Positions 54,223 to 64,000 of a DNA stretch of 64,000 bases are shown one piece after another (position 1 is the first letter of the stretch; the number at the start of each line of letters is the position of its first letter). This DNA comes from Megascapheus bottae (lineage: Eukaryota > Chordata > Mammalia > Rodentia > Geomyidae). The translations under genes were made by a program, and so were the position numbers. Below the pieces are notes generated by a model, which saw nothing but the letters and a program-made list of their open reading frames with translations, did no database searches and had not been told where the DNA came from. The stretch lies in assembly GCA_024803745.1 (NCBI GenBank), contig JANJXV010000189.1, forward strand, positions 1,192,861 through 1,256,860. Direction: 5' to 3'.

Positions 54223-54397
54223 CTTCAACTGATGAAATCTTTCAGTTATGCCGAACTTTAAAGCAATATGACCTCAGAATACTTGTTCCAATGCTTCTGG
54301 CTTCGACAGCCACAATGCTCATGCTATCACTTTTCACATGGATAAATCCACTGCAAAGAGAAAAGACATGCCAGGTATTAATCTTAGGAAAGGATAG

Positions 54398-54578
54398 CCA
54401 GGCAGTGGTGGCTCACACCTGTAATTCTAATTACTCAGGAAGATCAGATCTAAGGATTGCAGTTAGAAGCCAGCCTAGGCAAGAAAGTCTGTGAGACTGT
54501 TTATTTCCAATAAACTACTCAAAAAATCCCAGAAGTGGCACTGGAGCCCAGAATTCAAGCCCTAGGACTGGAACAAAA
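54398..54578 (+). repeat. B1-ID composite SINE (internally deleted)
   Basis: AGCCAGGCAGTGGTGGCTCACACC start; the right half is shortened and leads into the GGA repeat. Confidence 0.82.
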
Positions 54579-54699
54579 AGGAGGAGGAGGAGGAGGAGGA
54601 GGAGGAGGAGGAGGAGGAGGAGGAGGAGGAGGAGGAGGAGGAGGAGGAGGAGGGGAGGAGGAGGAGGGGCAGGGGAGGAAGAGGAGGAGGAGGAGGAAA
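54579..54699 (+). repeat. (GGA)n microsatellite
   Basis: About 25 uninterrupted GGA units, then impure GGAGGGG/GGAAGA units. The poly-Gly frame through it is not a gene. Confidence 0.97.
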
Positions 54700-54702
54700 G
54701 GG

Positions 54703-54900
54703 CCAGGAGTGTGGCCTAGTGGTAGAGTGCTCGCCTAGCATGCATGAAGTCCTGGGTTTTATTCTTCAGTACCACATACACAGAAAAAGCCAAAAGTGGT
54801 GCTTTGGCTTCAAGTGTAGACCACTAGCCTTGAGACCCAAGGACAACACCCAGGCTCTGAGTTTAATCCCCAGGACTGGCAAAAAAAAAAAAAAAAAAAA
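54703..54900 (+). repeat. Dimeric ID-type SINE
   Basis: GGCCAGGAGTGTGGCCTAGTG start, long A tail then a GGAA/GAGA-rich extension to about 54940. Confidence 0.87.
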
Positions 54901-55152
54901 GGAAGGGAGAAAGAGAGAGAGGGAGGAAGAGAGGGAGGCAAACATTTAATAAGTGCTTTTGCATGAAGATATAGTTCAGCTTTCTGTACTTCTTCTCACC
55001 TAACTAACTCTATACAACCCTTGTTTATTCTGAGCTCTATTTTAAAGAACTGAATATTTGCCATGACTGGAAACATCACATCCTAAAACAGGAATATCAA
55101 TATATGACCTTACTGAGAGTAACAGCAGCTGCCTGAACCACAGGGATTCTAG

Positions 55153-55400
55153 GTATTCTAAGAAACATCTGAGCTGGGTGTTGGTGATTCAAGCCTGTAA
55201 TCCTAGCTACTCAGGAGGCTGAGATCTGAGGATCACGGTTCAAAGGCAGCCTGGGTACAAAAGTCCGTGAGACTCTTGTCTCCAATTAACCACCAGGGAA
55301 CCAGCGCTGTGGCTCAAGGAGTAGAGTGCTAGACTTGAGCTGAAGAGCTTAGGGATGGCACCCAGGCCCAGAGTTCAAGCCCCATGACCAAAAGAAACAT
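55153..55400 (+). repeat. B1-ID composite SINE
   Basis: GAGCTGGGTGTTGGTGATTC start; flanked by GAAACATCTGA/T (55162 and 55394). Confidence 0.88.
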
Positions 55401-55629
55401 CTGATTAGGAGCACCTAGTTTAATCTAGCCAAGTTGGAATCATTTCCCTAGAGCACAGAATTCTTGAATGAAAGAGGTGTAACTTTAGGAGCTCATGAAT
55501 GCAGTCGTTTTTCATAAGTTAGATTCAAGATCAAGTTCAGCTTATTTGTTCATTCTCTGTGAAACTTCAGATAAAACACATCTATCTCTTAGCCAGTGTC
55601 AACTGTACGACATGGGAAATGCTAATTGC

Positions 55630-55838
55630 AGGTGTGGGGCTTGAACGCAGGCACTATCCCTTAACTTTTTACTCAAAGTTAATGCTCTGTTCCTTGAGCC
55701 ACAGCTCAACTTCTGGCTTTCTGCTGGTTAACTGGAGAAAAGAATCTCTTGGATTCTCCTGCTGGCTTCAAACCACAATCCTCAGATCTCAGCCTCCCAA
55801 GTATATAGGATTGTATGTGTGAGCCACTGGATCCCAAC
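55630..55838 (-). repeat. B1-ID composite SINE
   Basis: Minus strand; plus strand has GGTGTGGGGCTTGAACGCAGG and TCAGATCTCAGCCTCCCAAGT. Confidence 0.8.
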
Positions 55839-55840
55839 AC

Positions 55841-55934
55841 AACTCTCTCTCTCTCTCTGTGTCTCTGTCTCTGTCTCTGTCTCTGTCTCTGTCTCTGTCT
55901 CTGTCTCTCTCCCTCCCTCCCTCCCTCCCTCGTG

Positions 55935-56024
<90 letters not shown>

Positions 56025-56068
56025 CCTCCCTCCCTCCCTCCCTCCCTCCCTCCCTCCCTCCCTCCCTC
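55841..56068. repeat. Pyrimidine tract: (CT)n, (CTCTGT)n, (CCCT)n
   Basis: Nearly 230 bases of pure C/T apart from scattered G and one A. An ID-like remnant follows (GGTACTGGGGATCAAATCC, minus, 56068-56145). Confidence 0.95.
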
Positions 56069-56337
56069 TGGTACTGGGGATCAAATCCAGGACGTTGCAC
56101 TTGTTAGACAAGTGCTTTGCCAATGAGCTACATCCCAGCTGCTCTCTCTCTCTCTTTTTTTTTTTTTAAGAGGAGAAACACAGTGTGAGCAGTGGCTGGT
56201 TTCAGGACCAACTTAATAAGCAGTAGGCTTGGTTTAAGTCCTATTAGTACCCTTTCAGCATTTCTTTTAGAAAACACTGCATTGAGGCACTTACAGTGGC
56301 ATGCACCAGATGATCTCTTGAGATAAGAAATTCAGCC

Positions 56338-56735
56338 AGCTCCTAGCAGAGATTTGCAATAGAGCAAAACTTTGATACATAAGGCTATATAGTATGACGC
56401 TAAATGAAAGGCCCTCTAGGATATAGAAACAAAAGCCATATAATGAATGATTGTTGTCCTTAATGCACTATGTTATCTCTCATCTCTTTTGCTGTCCCTT
56501 GGTTATCTCATATTGTTACAGTATCTCACTTTGTTACCTGATATATCGGATATATTTGTATTTGGTTATTTGAAATTGGATAGGGAAGGGGGAAAACAAG
56601 ATGAGGGGTGGGGGGAGGGAAATGGGGATCAAGACATGTGAAAGGGTATCCATGTATGTGAAGTAATGCACCTTCTATCTGGCAAATACCATGTAACCCT
56701 TCTATTAATTACAATTAAAAATATATGAAAAAAAA
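56338..56735 (+). mobile_element. L1 3' UTR (short)
   Basis: CTCCTAGCAGAGATTTGCAATAG to AATTACAATTAAAAATATATG, the same 3' end as at 48.8-49.2 kb. Flanked by AAGAAATTCAGCCAG (56324 and 56737), a target-site duplication. Confidence 0.9.
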
Positions 56736-56747
56736 AAGAAATTCAGC

Positions 56748-56948
56748 CAGGCACTGGTGGCTCATACCTATAATCCTAGCTACTCTGGAGGCTGAGATCT
56801 GAGGATTGTGGTTCGAAGCCAGCCCAGGCACAAAAGACCATGGGACTCTTATCTCCAGTTAACCCACCGGCTCAGAGGTAGAGCACTAGCCTTGAGCTGA
56901 AGAGCTCAGGGACGGCTCCCAGGCCCAGAGTCCAAGCCCAGGAAACAC
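56748..56948 (+). repeat. B1-ID composite SINE
   Basis: CCAGGCACTGGTGGCTCATACC start; right half shortened. Confidence 0.85.
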
Positions 56949-57024
56949 AGTTAAGACCTTTCAAACAAGTGAACCAAAACTGCTCTGCCATTTTTCAGGC
57001 TAGGTGAGGAAAACAGTCAATTAC

Positions 57025-57152
57025 CTGGCCCATCTGTGCAATCCTCCAAGCAAGTGATAGCAGCTCTTGAGGGCTGGGACTTGATTTTCTTTATTCCACA
57101 TGTAGATGCGCAGAGAGAGGTCCAAGGAAGAGGTGATAACTCGGTTTGCATC
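57025..57152 (-). CDS. WD40 gene exon E
   Basis: Acceptor CTTCCTGTTAAG, donor GTAATT, 128 bases. Encodes DANRVITSSLDLSLRIYMWN, KENQVPALKSC and YHLLGGLHRWA. Continues exon D in phase 0 and leaves two bases for an exon not found in the window. Confidence 0.75.
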
Positions 57153-57235
57153 CTTAACAGGAAGTGAAGTGAGGTGAAGACACAGAGACCGCTGAGGGCA
57201 GAGAGCACGTCACAAGCAGGAGGCATTGTACTCAC

Positions 57236-57414
57236 CACCCACAAGGATGTGATGGATCTCTGGTGGTCGTGGAAGGTGGTCAAATGCCGGCCGTAGATGG
57301 TGAAGAGCACCAGCTTAGAGCCGCAGGCCAGCAGGATGACCTGAGAGCCGTGGCTCTGCATGAGGTGGGGAGGCATCATGGTGTCCGGCAAGGGGAAACT
57401 GAACATCTGTTGTA
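57236..57414 (-). CDS. WD40 gene exon D
   Basis: The acceptor CCCTAAAG is chosen over the CAACAG eight bases later because only it restores phase 1 from exon C (VQQMFSFPLP). Donor GTGAGT. Encodes GSQVILLACGSKLVLFTIYG and HDHQRSITSLWV, ending phase 0. Confidence 0.75.
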
Positions 57415-58596
57415 CTTTAGGGATAAAAACACACAGACTGCTGCTCTGGAACAGGCGTCTACCTCACCTGCGAGGAGGTGACACACGGCAGAGAACGAAG
57501 GCTTCACGGCTCAACCCTGCCCCCTGCATTCACTAGATACCAATTCATCAGCTACCAAATGCTGATACGATACTGCACTCAGGCAGGAGTGAGGGTTCAA
57601 AACAGCGGGCTGGTGAAGTGACTAGCACAGTACCTGGCAAACAGAACAGGCCATCGCCTACCTTCTTCCCTTTCCCGTCTAAAGATGATATAAGAAATCA
57701 CCATAGTTTATGTATCTATGACATACAAACCCTTAGCTTAATTTTAATTATGTTCTAAAATCTGTGTGCCAGTGATTGTATATACAGAATCCCTTCTTGA
57801 ATACATGTTTGTTAAACATGACATTTGAAATATGAAGTAAAAATCAATGTTAATAAAATCTCTAAAAAAAAAATCACCACATTGGTCAAAATCCCTGAAT
57901 TCAAACCCAGTGCCCACGAAAAACCAAGAAGAAATTGCTACAACAAAAATTATATGACATCTTCCAAAACCTACTATTGAAGAGACTGTCCTTCATACTG
58001 TACAGTACTAATTTATACCAGGAAAAAAAATTACCTCTTGTGAAGAATTCATGTGTTTTCTTGTATCAGACAAGGGGTATTTTACACATCGCATTTCCCT
58101 TTTTTTTCTCAGCTGTCAGGAAGCTTAGAGTAAAATTTATGGTCAAATGATGTGAGAACAAATGAATATAAACAAAGGGAAAAATGATAAGGACAGAAGA
58201 TAAGGCTTGTTAGATAATATGAGGTTTAGGAAATATTGGAGAGTTGTGGATCTTGTTTTCCTACTGGCCTAGGAATGCCTTGAAGACAGTGTTTTAGCTT
58301 TCACACATGCAGGTTTGCATGCAGTGCTGAGAACTGGGTATTTGAACATACTTGTGACAGTAGGAATGAATGGAGGTACGAAGATCAGTAAGGAGGGGGA
58401 GAGTGGAGATGGACAGTATTTACTGCGTGAATCCCGAAAGCACACAGGGTTCTCCAATATTTAGCAAGTACATAAAATCAAAGAACTTCTACACATATTT
58501 CCATGAGAGGGAAGAAAAATGGCCCAAAGAAAAAGAAAAGGTGAAGAAAGTGCTCGGGAAGCGACCCACAGAGTGCAGCCAGAGTGAGGGCCTTAC

Positions 58597-58806
58597 CCAC
58601 AGTGGTCACTCTGTCCTTGGACTTTTCCGCCTTTAACTCGAAGGTAGTGACAATCATCTGTGTGCAATCATTATTTCTGTGCATCACAATAAGCCTGGCT
58701 GCCTCGACTCAGCCCAGCAGGCCCTGGAAGCCAGGCTGACAGGGAGCATGGTAGACACTGGAGGTTCATCTTCCAATGGGTCCAGCAGAGACTGAATGTA
58801 GAAGAC
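58597..58806 (-). pseudogene. WD40 gene exon C with a 1-base frameshift
   Basis: Acceptor TGTTCCCACAG, donor GTAAGG, 210 bases. The first part reads VFYIQSLLDPLEDEPPVS...WAESRQ. The second part, in another frame, reads RLIVMHRNNDCTQMIVTTF...KSKDRV. The switch lies near 58697-58712. One base added there would restore the phase required by exon D. Confidence 0.7.
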
Positions 58807-59651
58807 CTGTGGGAACACACCTGCTCGGTCACAGCGTGGGTGAGGGAGGGGCCTCTCAAAGCTCAGAAAACACTCCACCCCAACCTGGCTCGTGCCTCTG
58901 GCAAGGCCTGGTTAGGCAGCTGGCTCTGCCCACAAGCCCACATCTGCCCTTTTGACTTTCAGGACAGCCCATGACACTTGCAGGACCTTCTTTCTAGACT
59001 GGATGAAGAAAGGCCCAGAGACATTTGGAGGTTCACACCAGCTCCCATTAGGGAACATGCTGGTATGCCAACCCTAGTGAGGTTGGTACAATGGACGAAT
59101 CACTCAAATGACATTTCTTTTTCTCAGCTGTACCTTCTTTTCCTGTCTCCTATGCTTCCCCTGGTACATGGTAGTCTCAGTGGCCACCTCAAATAGTGTC
59201 TCTGCACCCACTGCTCTTCTCTTCCTACTACCTGGCTATCAGGTCCCTAGGCTCCCAATTCCTTCTTGCTCTGTGACAGCTCACTCTCTGGCTCTCCTAT
59301 TCCATAGACCAGTGCTAGCTATCTGCTTTTTACCATGGTCTGACTTCCTAGTTTAGAATCTGGTACTTGAAAGGTGCTCAGAGTCTAGCAAAGAACTGGA
59401 CACCTCCATGTCTGTGAATGATCAGGACTCTGGGACTCACTGGGTCTGAGGATGGACAGGACGCCACTCCTGGTGGCAGTGCAGGTATACTGCAGAGTTC
59501 CACTAGGCCCTTCTCTAGGAGATGCACTTCTCTGTTACACAGGCTCTCCTTCACATCTCTGCCTCACTGTTGTCAGATCACCTCACTAATCTTCAGTATT
59601 TCTATCAGGATTTTCCTTTTAAGGCCCTGATATGTTTAAAAATGATTTCTA

Positions 59652-59905
59652 GCCGGGTGGTAGGTGCAGTAGCTCATGCCTGTAATCCTAGCTACTCAGG
59701 AGGCTGAGATCTGAGGATCAAGGTTCAAAGCCAGCCCAGGCACAAAAGGACCTGAGACTCTTATCTCCAGTTAACCTCTAGAAAACTAGAAAAACAGGAA
59801 GTGGGGCTTGGCTCAAGGGTAAGGTGGTAGCCTCGAGCTGAAGAGCTCAGGGACAGTGCCCAGGCAGAGATCAAGCCCCATGATCCAAAAAAAACAAAAA
59901 CAAAA
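59652..59905 (+). repeat. B1-ID composite SINE
   Basis: GGTAGGTGCAGTAGCTCATGCC start, TGGCTCAAGGGTAAGGTGG, A-rich tail with C interruptions. Confidence 0.87.
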
Positions 59906-60219
59906 ACAGAAAACTGACTTCTGCCCACTCCTGCAGGGGGATGACCTCTTCCAGCTCATAGACAGCACATAGGGAGGCAGGAGGAGTGGGAGCAGAGGAG
60001 CCCCTGAGCTTCTTGCAGGAAGGAGTCTGTGCCAGGAGCAGATACCTATAAGGAGTTTAGAGTGGCTCTCAGGGAGCAACTCCTCCTATCAGTTTCCTAC
60101 TGCCAAGCTATGGACCTTGATCCTGTGCAAGAAGCAGCTTACAAACACAGCCTCAGGACTCCAACCTTTCCATCTTCCACTGCGCCAGACTCCCTAGGGA
60201 AAAAGGGTTCAGTACTGAC

Positions 60220-60378
60220 CTGTGGACCCAGGTCCAAATGCTGTGGGAAAATAAACACGCACTGTCCATCAGGTGACCCTGCGAAGCCCAAGGAAGCATG
60301 GGGAAATGTGGCCACCTTAGAGACCACCGTCAGCTGAGGCACCATCAGTGTACAGAGGTTTCCTTCAGCACAGACTAC
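60220..60378 (-). CDS. WD40 gene exon B
   Basis: Acceptor CTTTCTGTTGCAG, donor GTCAGT, 159 bases, phase 0 to 0. Encodes VVCAEGNLCTLMVPQLTVVS and ASLGFAGSPDGQCVFIFP, consistent with another blade. Confidence 0.72.
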
Positions 60379-60867
60379 CTGCAACAGAAAGAGGCATCAG
60401 AACACCAGGGCACAAGAGGTGTCAGGGATCTGCTGGAAATGTGAAGAAGGGGTGCTATTCCCACTCTTTCCCTCCAGGGTGACGACAAGAAAACCAGCAA
60501 CAAGTAGAGGTGAAGTCCCATACATCACTTGCACTGGCTTGTCCTGTGGCACCTACGCTGTGCTGCTCTGGCCTGCACTTGCTGGGTCCCATCAAGTTTC
60601 AATAATTGATGTTTAGAGTTAGGAATATCTTCTTCAAAGTGGCTTTAGCACCCACAGATGTTTCTTTGTTAAGCACATTCACAGTGGTTTCAAGAGAATG
60701 GCAGACCAGGGTGACCTGGAGAATCCCCTCTGTAGGAGGACCAAGTCTCCCTCCAGATAGAAGGCCCTGGAAGAGACCACTGGCTCTGAGAACATGTAAG
60801 CAATCTAGAAAGTTCATTCACAGACTTTTTGGACAGCACTGTCCCTGTTGCATGTGACAGCCTGGGG

Positions 60868-61145
60868 AAGAGAGTGTGTAGTGGCTCACTCCCGTAATCC
60901 CAGAATTTGTAAAGTGGAGGTTTCCAAGTTTGAGGCCAGTATGAGCTTCCTACATAGCAAGATTCTATCTCAAAAAGAAAAATGAAGGCAACAGTGGTGC
61001 ATGATTGTAATCTTAGCTACTCAGGAGTCTGATATCTGAGGATCACAATTCCAGGCTAGCTCAGAAAAGACTGAGACTGCCCACCAAAAAGGACAGAAAT
61101 GAAGTTGTGGCTCAAGTAGTGGCATTAGCCTTAAGTTAAAGAAAG
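60868..61145 (+). repeat. Old B1-like monomer followed by B1-ID SINE
   Basis: GTAGTGGCTCACTCCCGTAATCC (60878) to ATTCTATCTCAAAAAG, then GTGCATGATTGTAATCTTAGC with an ID half to TTAGCCTTAAG. Confidence 0.7.
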
Positions 61146-61149
61146 CTTT

Positions 61150-62275
61150 AACTTGTGAATCTGAACAACAAATGCTAGTGGGGATGTGGAAAAAACGGAA
61201 TCCTACTGCACTGCTGGTGGGAATGTAAACAAGTACAACCACTCTGGACAGCAGTCTGGAGGTTCCTCAACAAAGTAAACATGTTGACTGATTTGTTTTA
61301 AACGGAGATTTATTTTTACTTCAGGGAATTTTTCTAGCTGTGTTTTAATAGCATTTATTGTATTTGATTTTAAAAGTACTTCCATTTTCAAAAATATGCA
61401 AAGTACAGAAGATTTTTAAAAGAAATTAAAGCATTTTTCTTTCATTAACAAAAGTAACAATTGCTAAAAAAAACTAAACATAGACCTTCCCTAAGACCCA
61501 GCCATACCACTCCTGCACATCTACCCTGAACATCATGTGCCAAGATATGATAAGGATGCCTGTACATCCATGTTAATTACTGCATTGTCCACAATAGCCG
61601 AGATACATGTGCAGCCCAGATGCCCCAAGATGGATGAGTAAATCCAAAAAAATGAGGTACTATACACAATGGAATTTTACACAGGCATTAGAAAAAATAA
61701 TGGCATTTGCAGGGAAATGAATGAAACTAAAATTGTGTTAAGTAGGTAAGCCAACCTCAGAGAGACAAACAGCACATGTTCTCTCTGATACGTGGAAGTT
61801 AGGAACATGACAAATTATACAAGAATCTAGATACTGACATACTCACATACCAAAGAGGATACTCTTAGGAGGGAATCACAAAGGTGCAATGCCTAAGGCC
61901 TCTTCATATTTATATACCATAATATATATGCCAAAACAAACTCCAAGATGTGGGACCAAAAGACCTTCCCTTTTTCCTTTTAGTTTTTTGTTTTTGAAGA
62001 TTCTCTCTTCTTTACCTTATATAGGGTGTATCCGTGTGTGTGTCTTCCAGAGGGTGGGGGAAAGGGTACAGAACTTGAGAGAAAAAGGGTGAAAAGTGCA
62101 GCAGTGGAGCTCACTGGACACTGATGAAAGCGAACTATGTAACACATGGATGGAGAGAGGAGGGAGAGAATGGGAGAGAATGAGAGAAGGGAAAGGAACT
62201 GTACTCATTACCTGACTCCTGCAATTCTAACCCCTGTGTACATCACTCTGTAATAATAAAGTAAATTAATTTAAA
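61150..62275 (+). mobile_element. Old L1 3' end with a 190-bp insert
   Basis: ORF2 tail (AATGCTAGTGGGGATGTGG, CCACAATAGCCGAGATACATG) and 3' UTR with CCCCTGTGTACATCACTCTG. An AT-rich segment, about 61280-61470, interrupts the ORF2 homology. More diverged than the L1 copies at 12 and 48 kb. Confidence 0.75.
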
Positions 62276-62479
62276 AAGAAAGCAAGCACTGGGACAGCAC
62301 CCGGGTCTTGAGTTCAAATGCCAGGGCTAGCCCTGCAAAACATAAAAATCTGAGAAGCATACATCCACAGTTTTTGTTCTCTTCCACATTCACCACTCTG
62401 AGCATCCCTGGAGTTATTCTATAGAGTTGTTGTTTTTAATTTTTCTTCTGACCTCAATTTTGTTCTATTCTTTTTCTTT

Positions 62480-62700
62480 TTGGGTGGTACCTGAATTTGA
62501 ACTTAGGATCTTGTGCCTGTTAGACAAGCACTCTACCACTCGGGTCATGCCCCTATACTTTTTTTAACGTTAGGGGCTGTTTTGTTTTTTTGTTTTTTTT
62601 TTTAGATGTTTCATCTTTTTGTCTGAGCCAGCCTCAGACTGCAATTCTTCTACCTATGCAAGCTGAGATTACAGGCATGGGCCACTACACTCTGCAATTC
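62480..62700 (-). repeat. Old SINE remnant
   Basis: Plus strand has GTTAGACAAGCACTCTACCAC and AGATTACAGGCATGGGCCAC, the complements of an ID half and a B1 half. Confidence 0.6.
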
Positions 62701-63149
62701 TTTTGTGTTAATTTTTTAGAGTGATAACAACACACTGAGGACAACTACACAAAACCTATTGCAATATTCATGTCAACAACCAAGAGACATCATGCTACCA
62801 GCAACACAAGCTCCCCTTCCCCCTTTCAGTCAATGTGTGATTCCAACATCTATACTCACATATACACTGGCCTCTCGCCACTAATTTTCTTAACCTTGCT
62901 TAATGAAGTCTTCTACTCCAGAACTCCTACTGGGTTCTTTGTTCAATCTGTTATTTCATTTGCTACAATTTTAGATTCTCTTCTGGAATGTGTCTTACTG
63001 CACAGATATCCCTGCCTGTTTTTGCTGTCCACCCTGCCAGTGACCATTCGCATGTGAATTTGAAGGGTGTTGAGCACTAACTAGAAACAGAAATATGTGA
63101 AGCATGGGATTCTGTTCCTTCACTCTTATCAAGTGACCAAGAATTGTGG

Positions 63150-63318
63150 TGCCTAGCCAACCTGAGTAGGAAAGTCCATGAGACTCATATCTCTAATAAA
63201 CTATTAAAAAAAAAAAAGCTGAAAGTGGAGCTGTGGCTCAACTGCTAGAGCTTTAGCCTTGAGAAAAGAAGCTCAAGGACAGGGCCCAGGCCCTAAGTTA
63301 AAGCCTCAGAACTGGCGT
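63150..63318 (+). repeat. B1-ID SINE fragment
   Basis: CCTAGCCAACCTGAGTAGG to GCCTCAGAACTGGC. It lies upstream of a CA repeat. Confidence 0.75.
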
Positions 63319-63360
63319 GTGCACGCATGCACATACACATGCACGTACATGAACACCAAT

Positions 63361-63393
<33 letters not shown>
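63361..63393. repeat. (CA)n microsatellite
   Basis: About 16 units, preceded by impure GCAC/ATAC sequence that grew from the SINE tail region. Confidence 0.95.
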
Positions 63394-63397
<4 letters not shown>

Positions 63398-63723
63398 ATA
63401 AAACAAAAGTGAAGTCAAAAGAAATATGCAGGTAGAATAAAGACACTAACACAGACAAGAAAGCAAGGACATGTGACCACAGAAACCTAGGAGTCCGCAC
63501 AGCTAAATCTCACTAGGAAAGAGAGGGAGAGGCTACAGACAGCAGCTGAAGGACCGTAGGCCGCACTCCAGATGGTGGGCAACAAGGAGCCAGAAAGCTT
63601 CCTGTCTGCCATACAGAGGCTCAAGGCTCCATACATCATGTGATCATGTGGTCACGGGGCTGGGCCCCAGGCTCTGGCAGTCAACTAGGCCTTGCAGAGG
63701 CTCCTGAAAGCCGGGTAACTCAC

Positions 63724-63933
63724 CAGCAGAAAGGGATCCTCAGGACGGTCATAGGCCTCCATGGCAGCACAGGACGTCAGCAAGGAGAAGGAGGCGCCTT
63801 CACAGCCAGTCTCCGCTTTCCACACTTTGATCAATCCCTGCGTGTCCACAGTGATGACAAGCTGCTGCTGAGGATAGGTCACCAAATTCACCAAAGGAGC
63901 CGGCTGCACAGGGCTGGACCAGATCTCTGTGCC
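63724..63933 (-). CDS. WD40 gene exon A
   Basis: Acceptor TTTGTGTTAG, donor GTGAGT, 210 bases, phase 0 to 0. Encodes GTEIWSSPVQPAPLVNLV, then a WD40 blade LVITVDTQGLIKVWK, then MEAYDRPEDPFLL. Confidence 0.78.
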
Positions 63934-64000
63934 CTAACACAAAAAAGTTAACAGAGCGATCCACTTATAACAGACATATATTATTTTCATGTACTCAATC

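Larger units (their letters stand above)
57025..63933 (-). pseudogene. WD40-repeat protein gene, five internal exons (one frameshifted)
   Basis: Five exons on the minus strand, all with GT-AG borders and compatible phases: A 63933-63724, B 60378-60220, C 58806-58597, D 57414-57236 and E 57152-57025. They encode WD40-type blades such as PQQQLVITVDTQGLIKVWKAETG (A) and DANRVITSSLDLSLRIYMWN (E). Neither the first nor the last exon is in the window. WD40 propellers are protein-interaction scaffolds. I cannot assign this one to a named gene. Exon C needs a one-base correction to stay in frame, so this copy is either newly inactivated or carries a sequence error. The typing as pseudogene is provisional. 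Confidence 0.6.

Noticed and set aside
54535..54738. Poly-glycine open frame
   Set aside because: Product of the GGA microsatellite.
55789..56169. Arg-Glu, Ser-Leu and Pro-Ser repeat frames on both strands
   Set aside because: Products of the CT/CCCT simple repeat.

Overview
This window is mammalian nuclear DNA, most likely from a geomyoid rodent (kangaroo rat, pocket mouse or pocket gopher group). It has no bacterial or phage features. It is dense with two composite SINE types: a dimer of two ID (tRNA-Ala-like) units, and a B1/7SL-like left half joined to an ID right half. It also holds several L1 3' ends, CA/GT, GAAA, GGA and CT simple repeats, and spliced genes with consensus GT-AG introns. 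The species group is inferred from SINE architecture alone.

Layout, left to right. Positions 1-2777 (minus strand) are the 5' part of a betaretrovirus-like endogenous provirus: LTR, tRNA-Lys3 primer site, a gag broken by two frameshifts, an intact-looking gag-pro -1 frameshift signal, and an open dUTPase-protease frame that leaves the window. Positions 4902-10486 (plus) are a SPATA31-family testis gene copy with recognisable exons 1-4. It is broken by splice-site and frameshift lesions, yet keeps a 733-codon open stretch in exon 4. A second copy (about 16107-19936) lacks exons 1-2. It keeps an intact exon 3 and the first 307 codons of exon 4, then decays. The copies are nearly identical over the first 1.3 kb and far more diverged after it. 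A GC/CpG-rich block (15415-16085) abuts the left edge of copy 2. A displaced SPATA31 scrap (19937-20028) is fused to another duplicated segment (20029-21330) whose partner is at 27059-28215, next to a solo LTR. A 20-bp minisatellite rich in NRF1-like and YY1-like motifs lies at 26058-26259.

The middle (28-36 kb) is repeats with no gene I can support. Positions 36217-43960 (minus) are a five-exon, fully in-phase chymotrypsin-fold serine protease gene. It resembles PRSS47, which as I recall lies near the Spata31 cluster in rodents, so the neighbourhood fits. Repeats and one orphan coding-like exon (50.1 kb) follow. Positions 57025-63933 (minus) hold five consecutive exons of a WD40-repeat gene that continues beyond both sides of the segment seen. 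One of its exons carries a single-base frameshift.

The protein-coding content is probably testis-biased (SPATA31, PRSS47-like). That is inference from the families; the window itself shows no expression evidence. The main points of interest are the mosaic, mutually complementary SPATA31 copies and their breakpoints, the preserved retroviral recoding signal, and the CpG-rich elements without an assigned gene.
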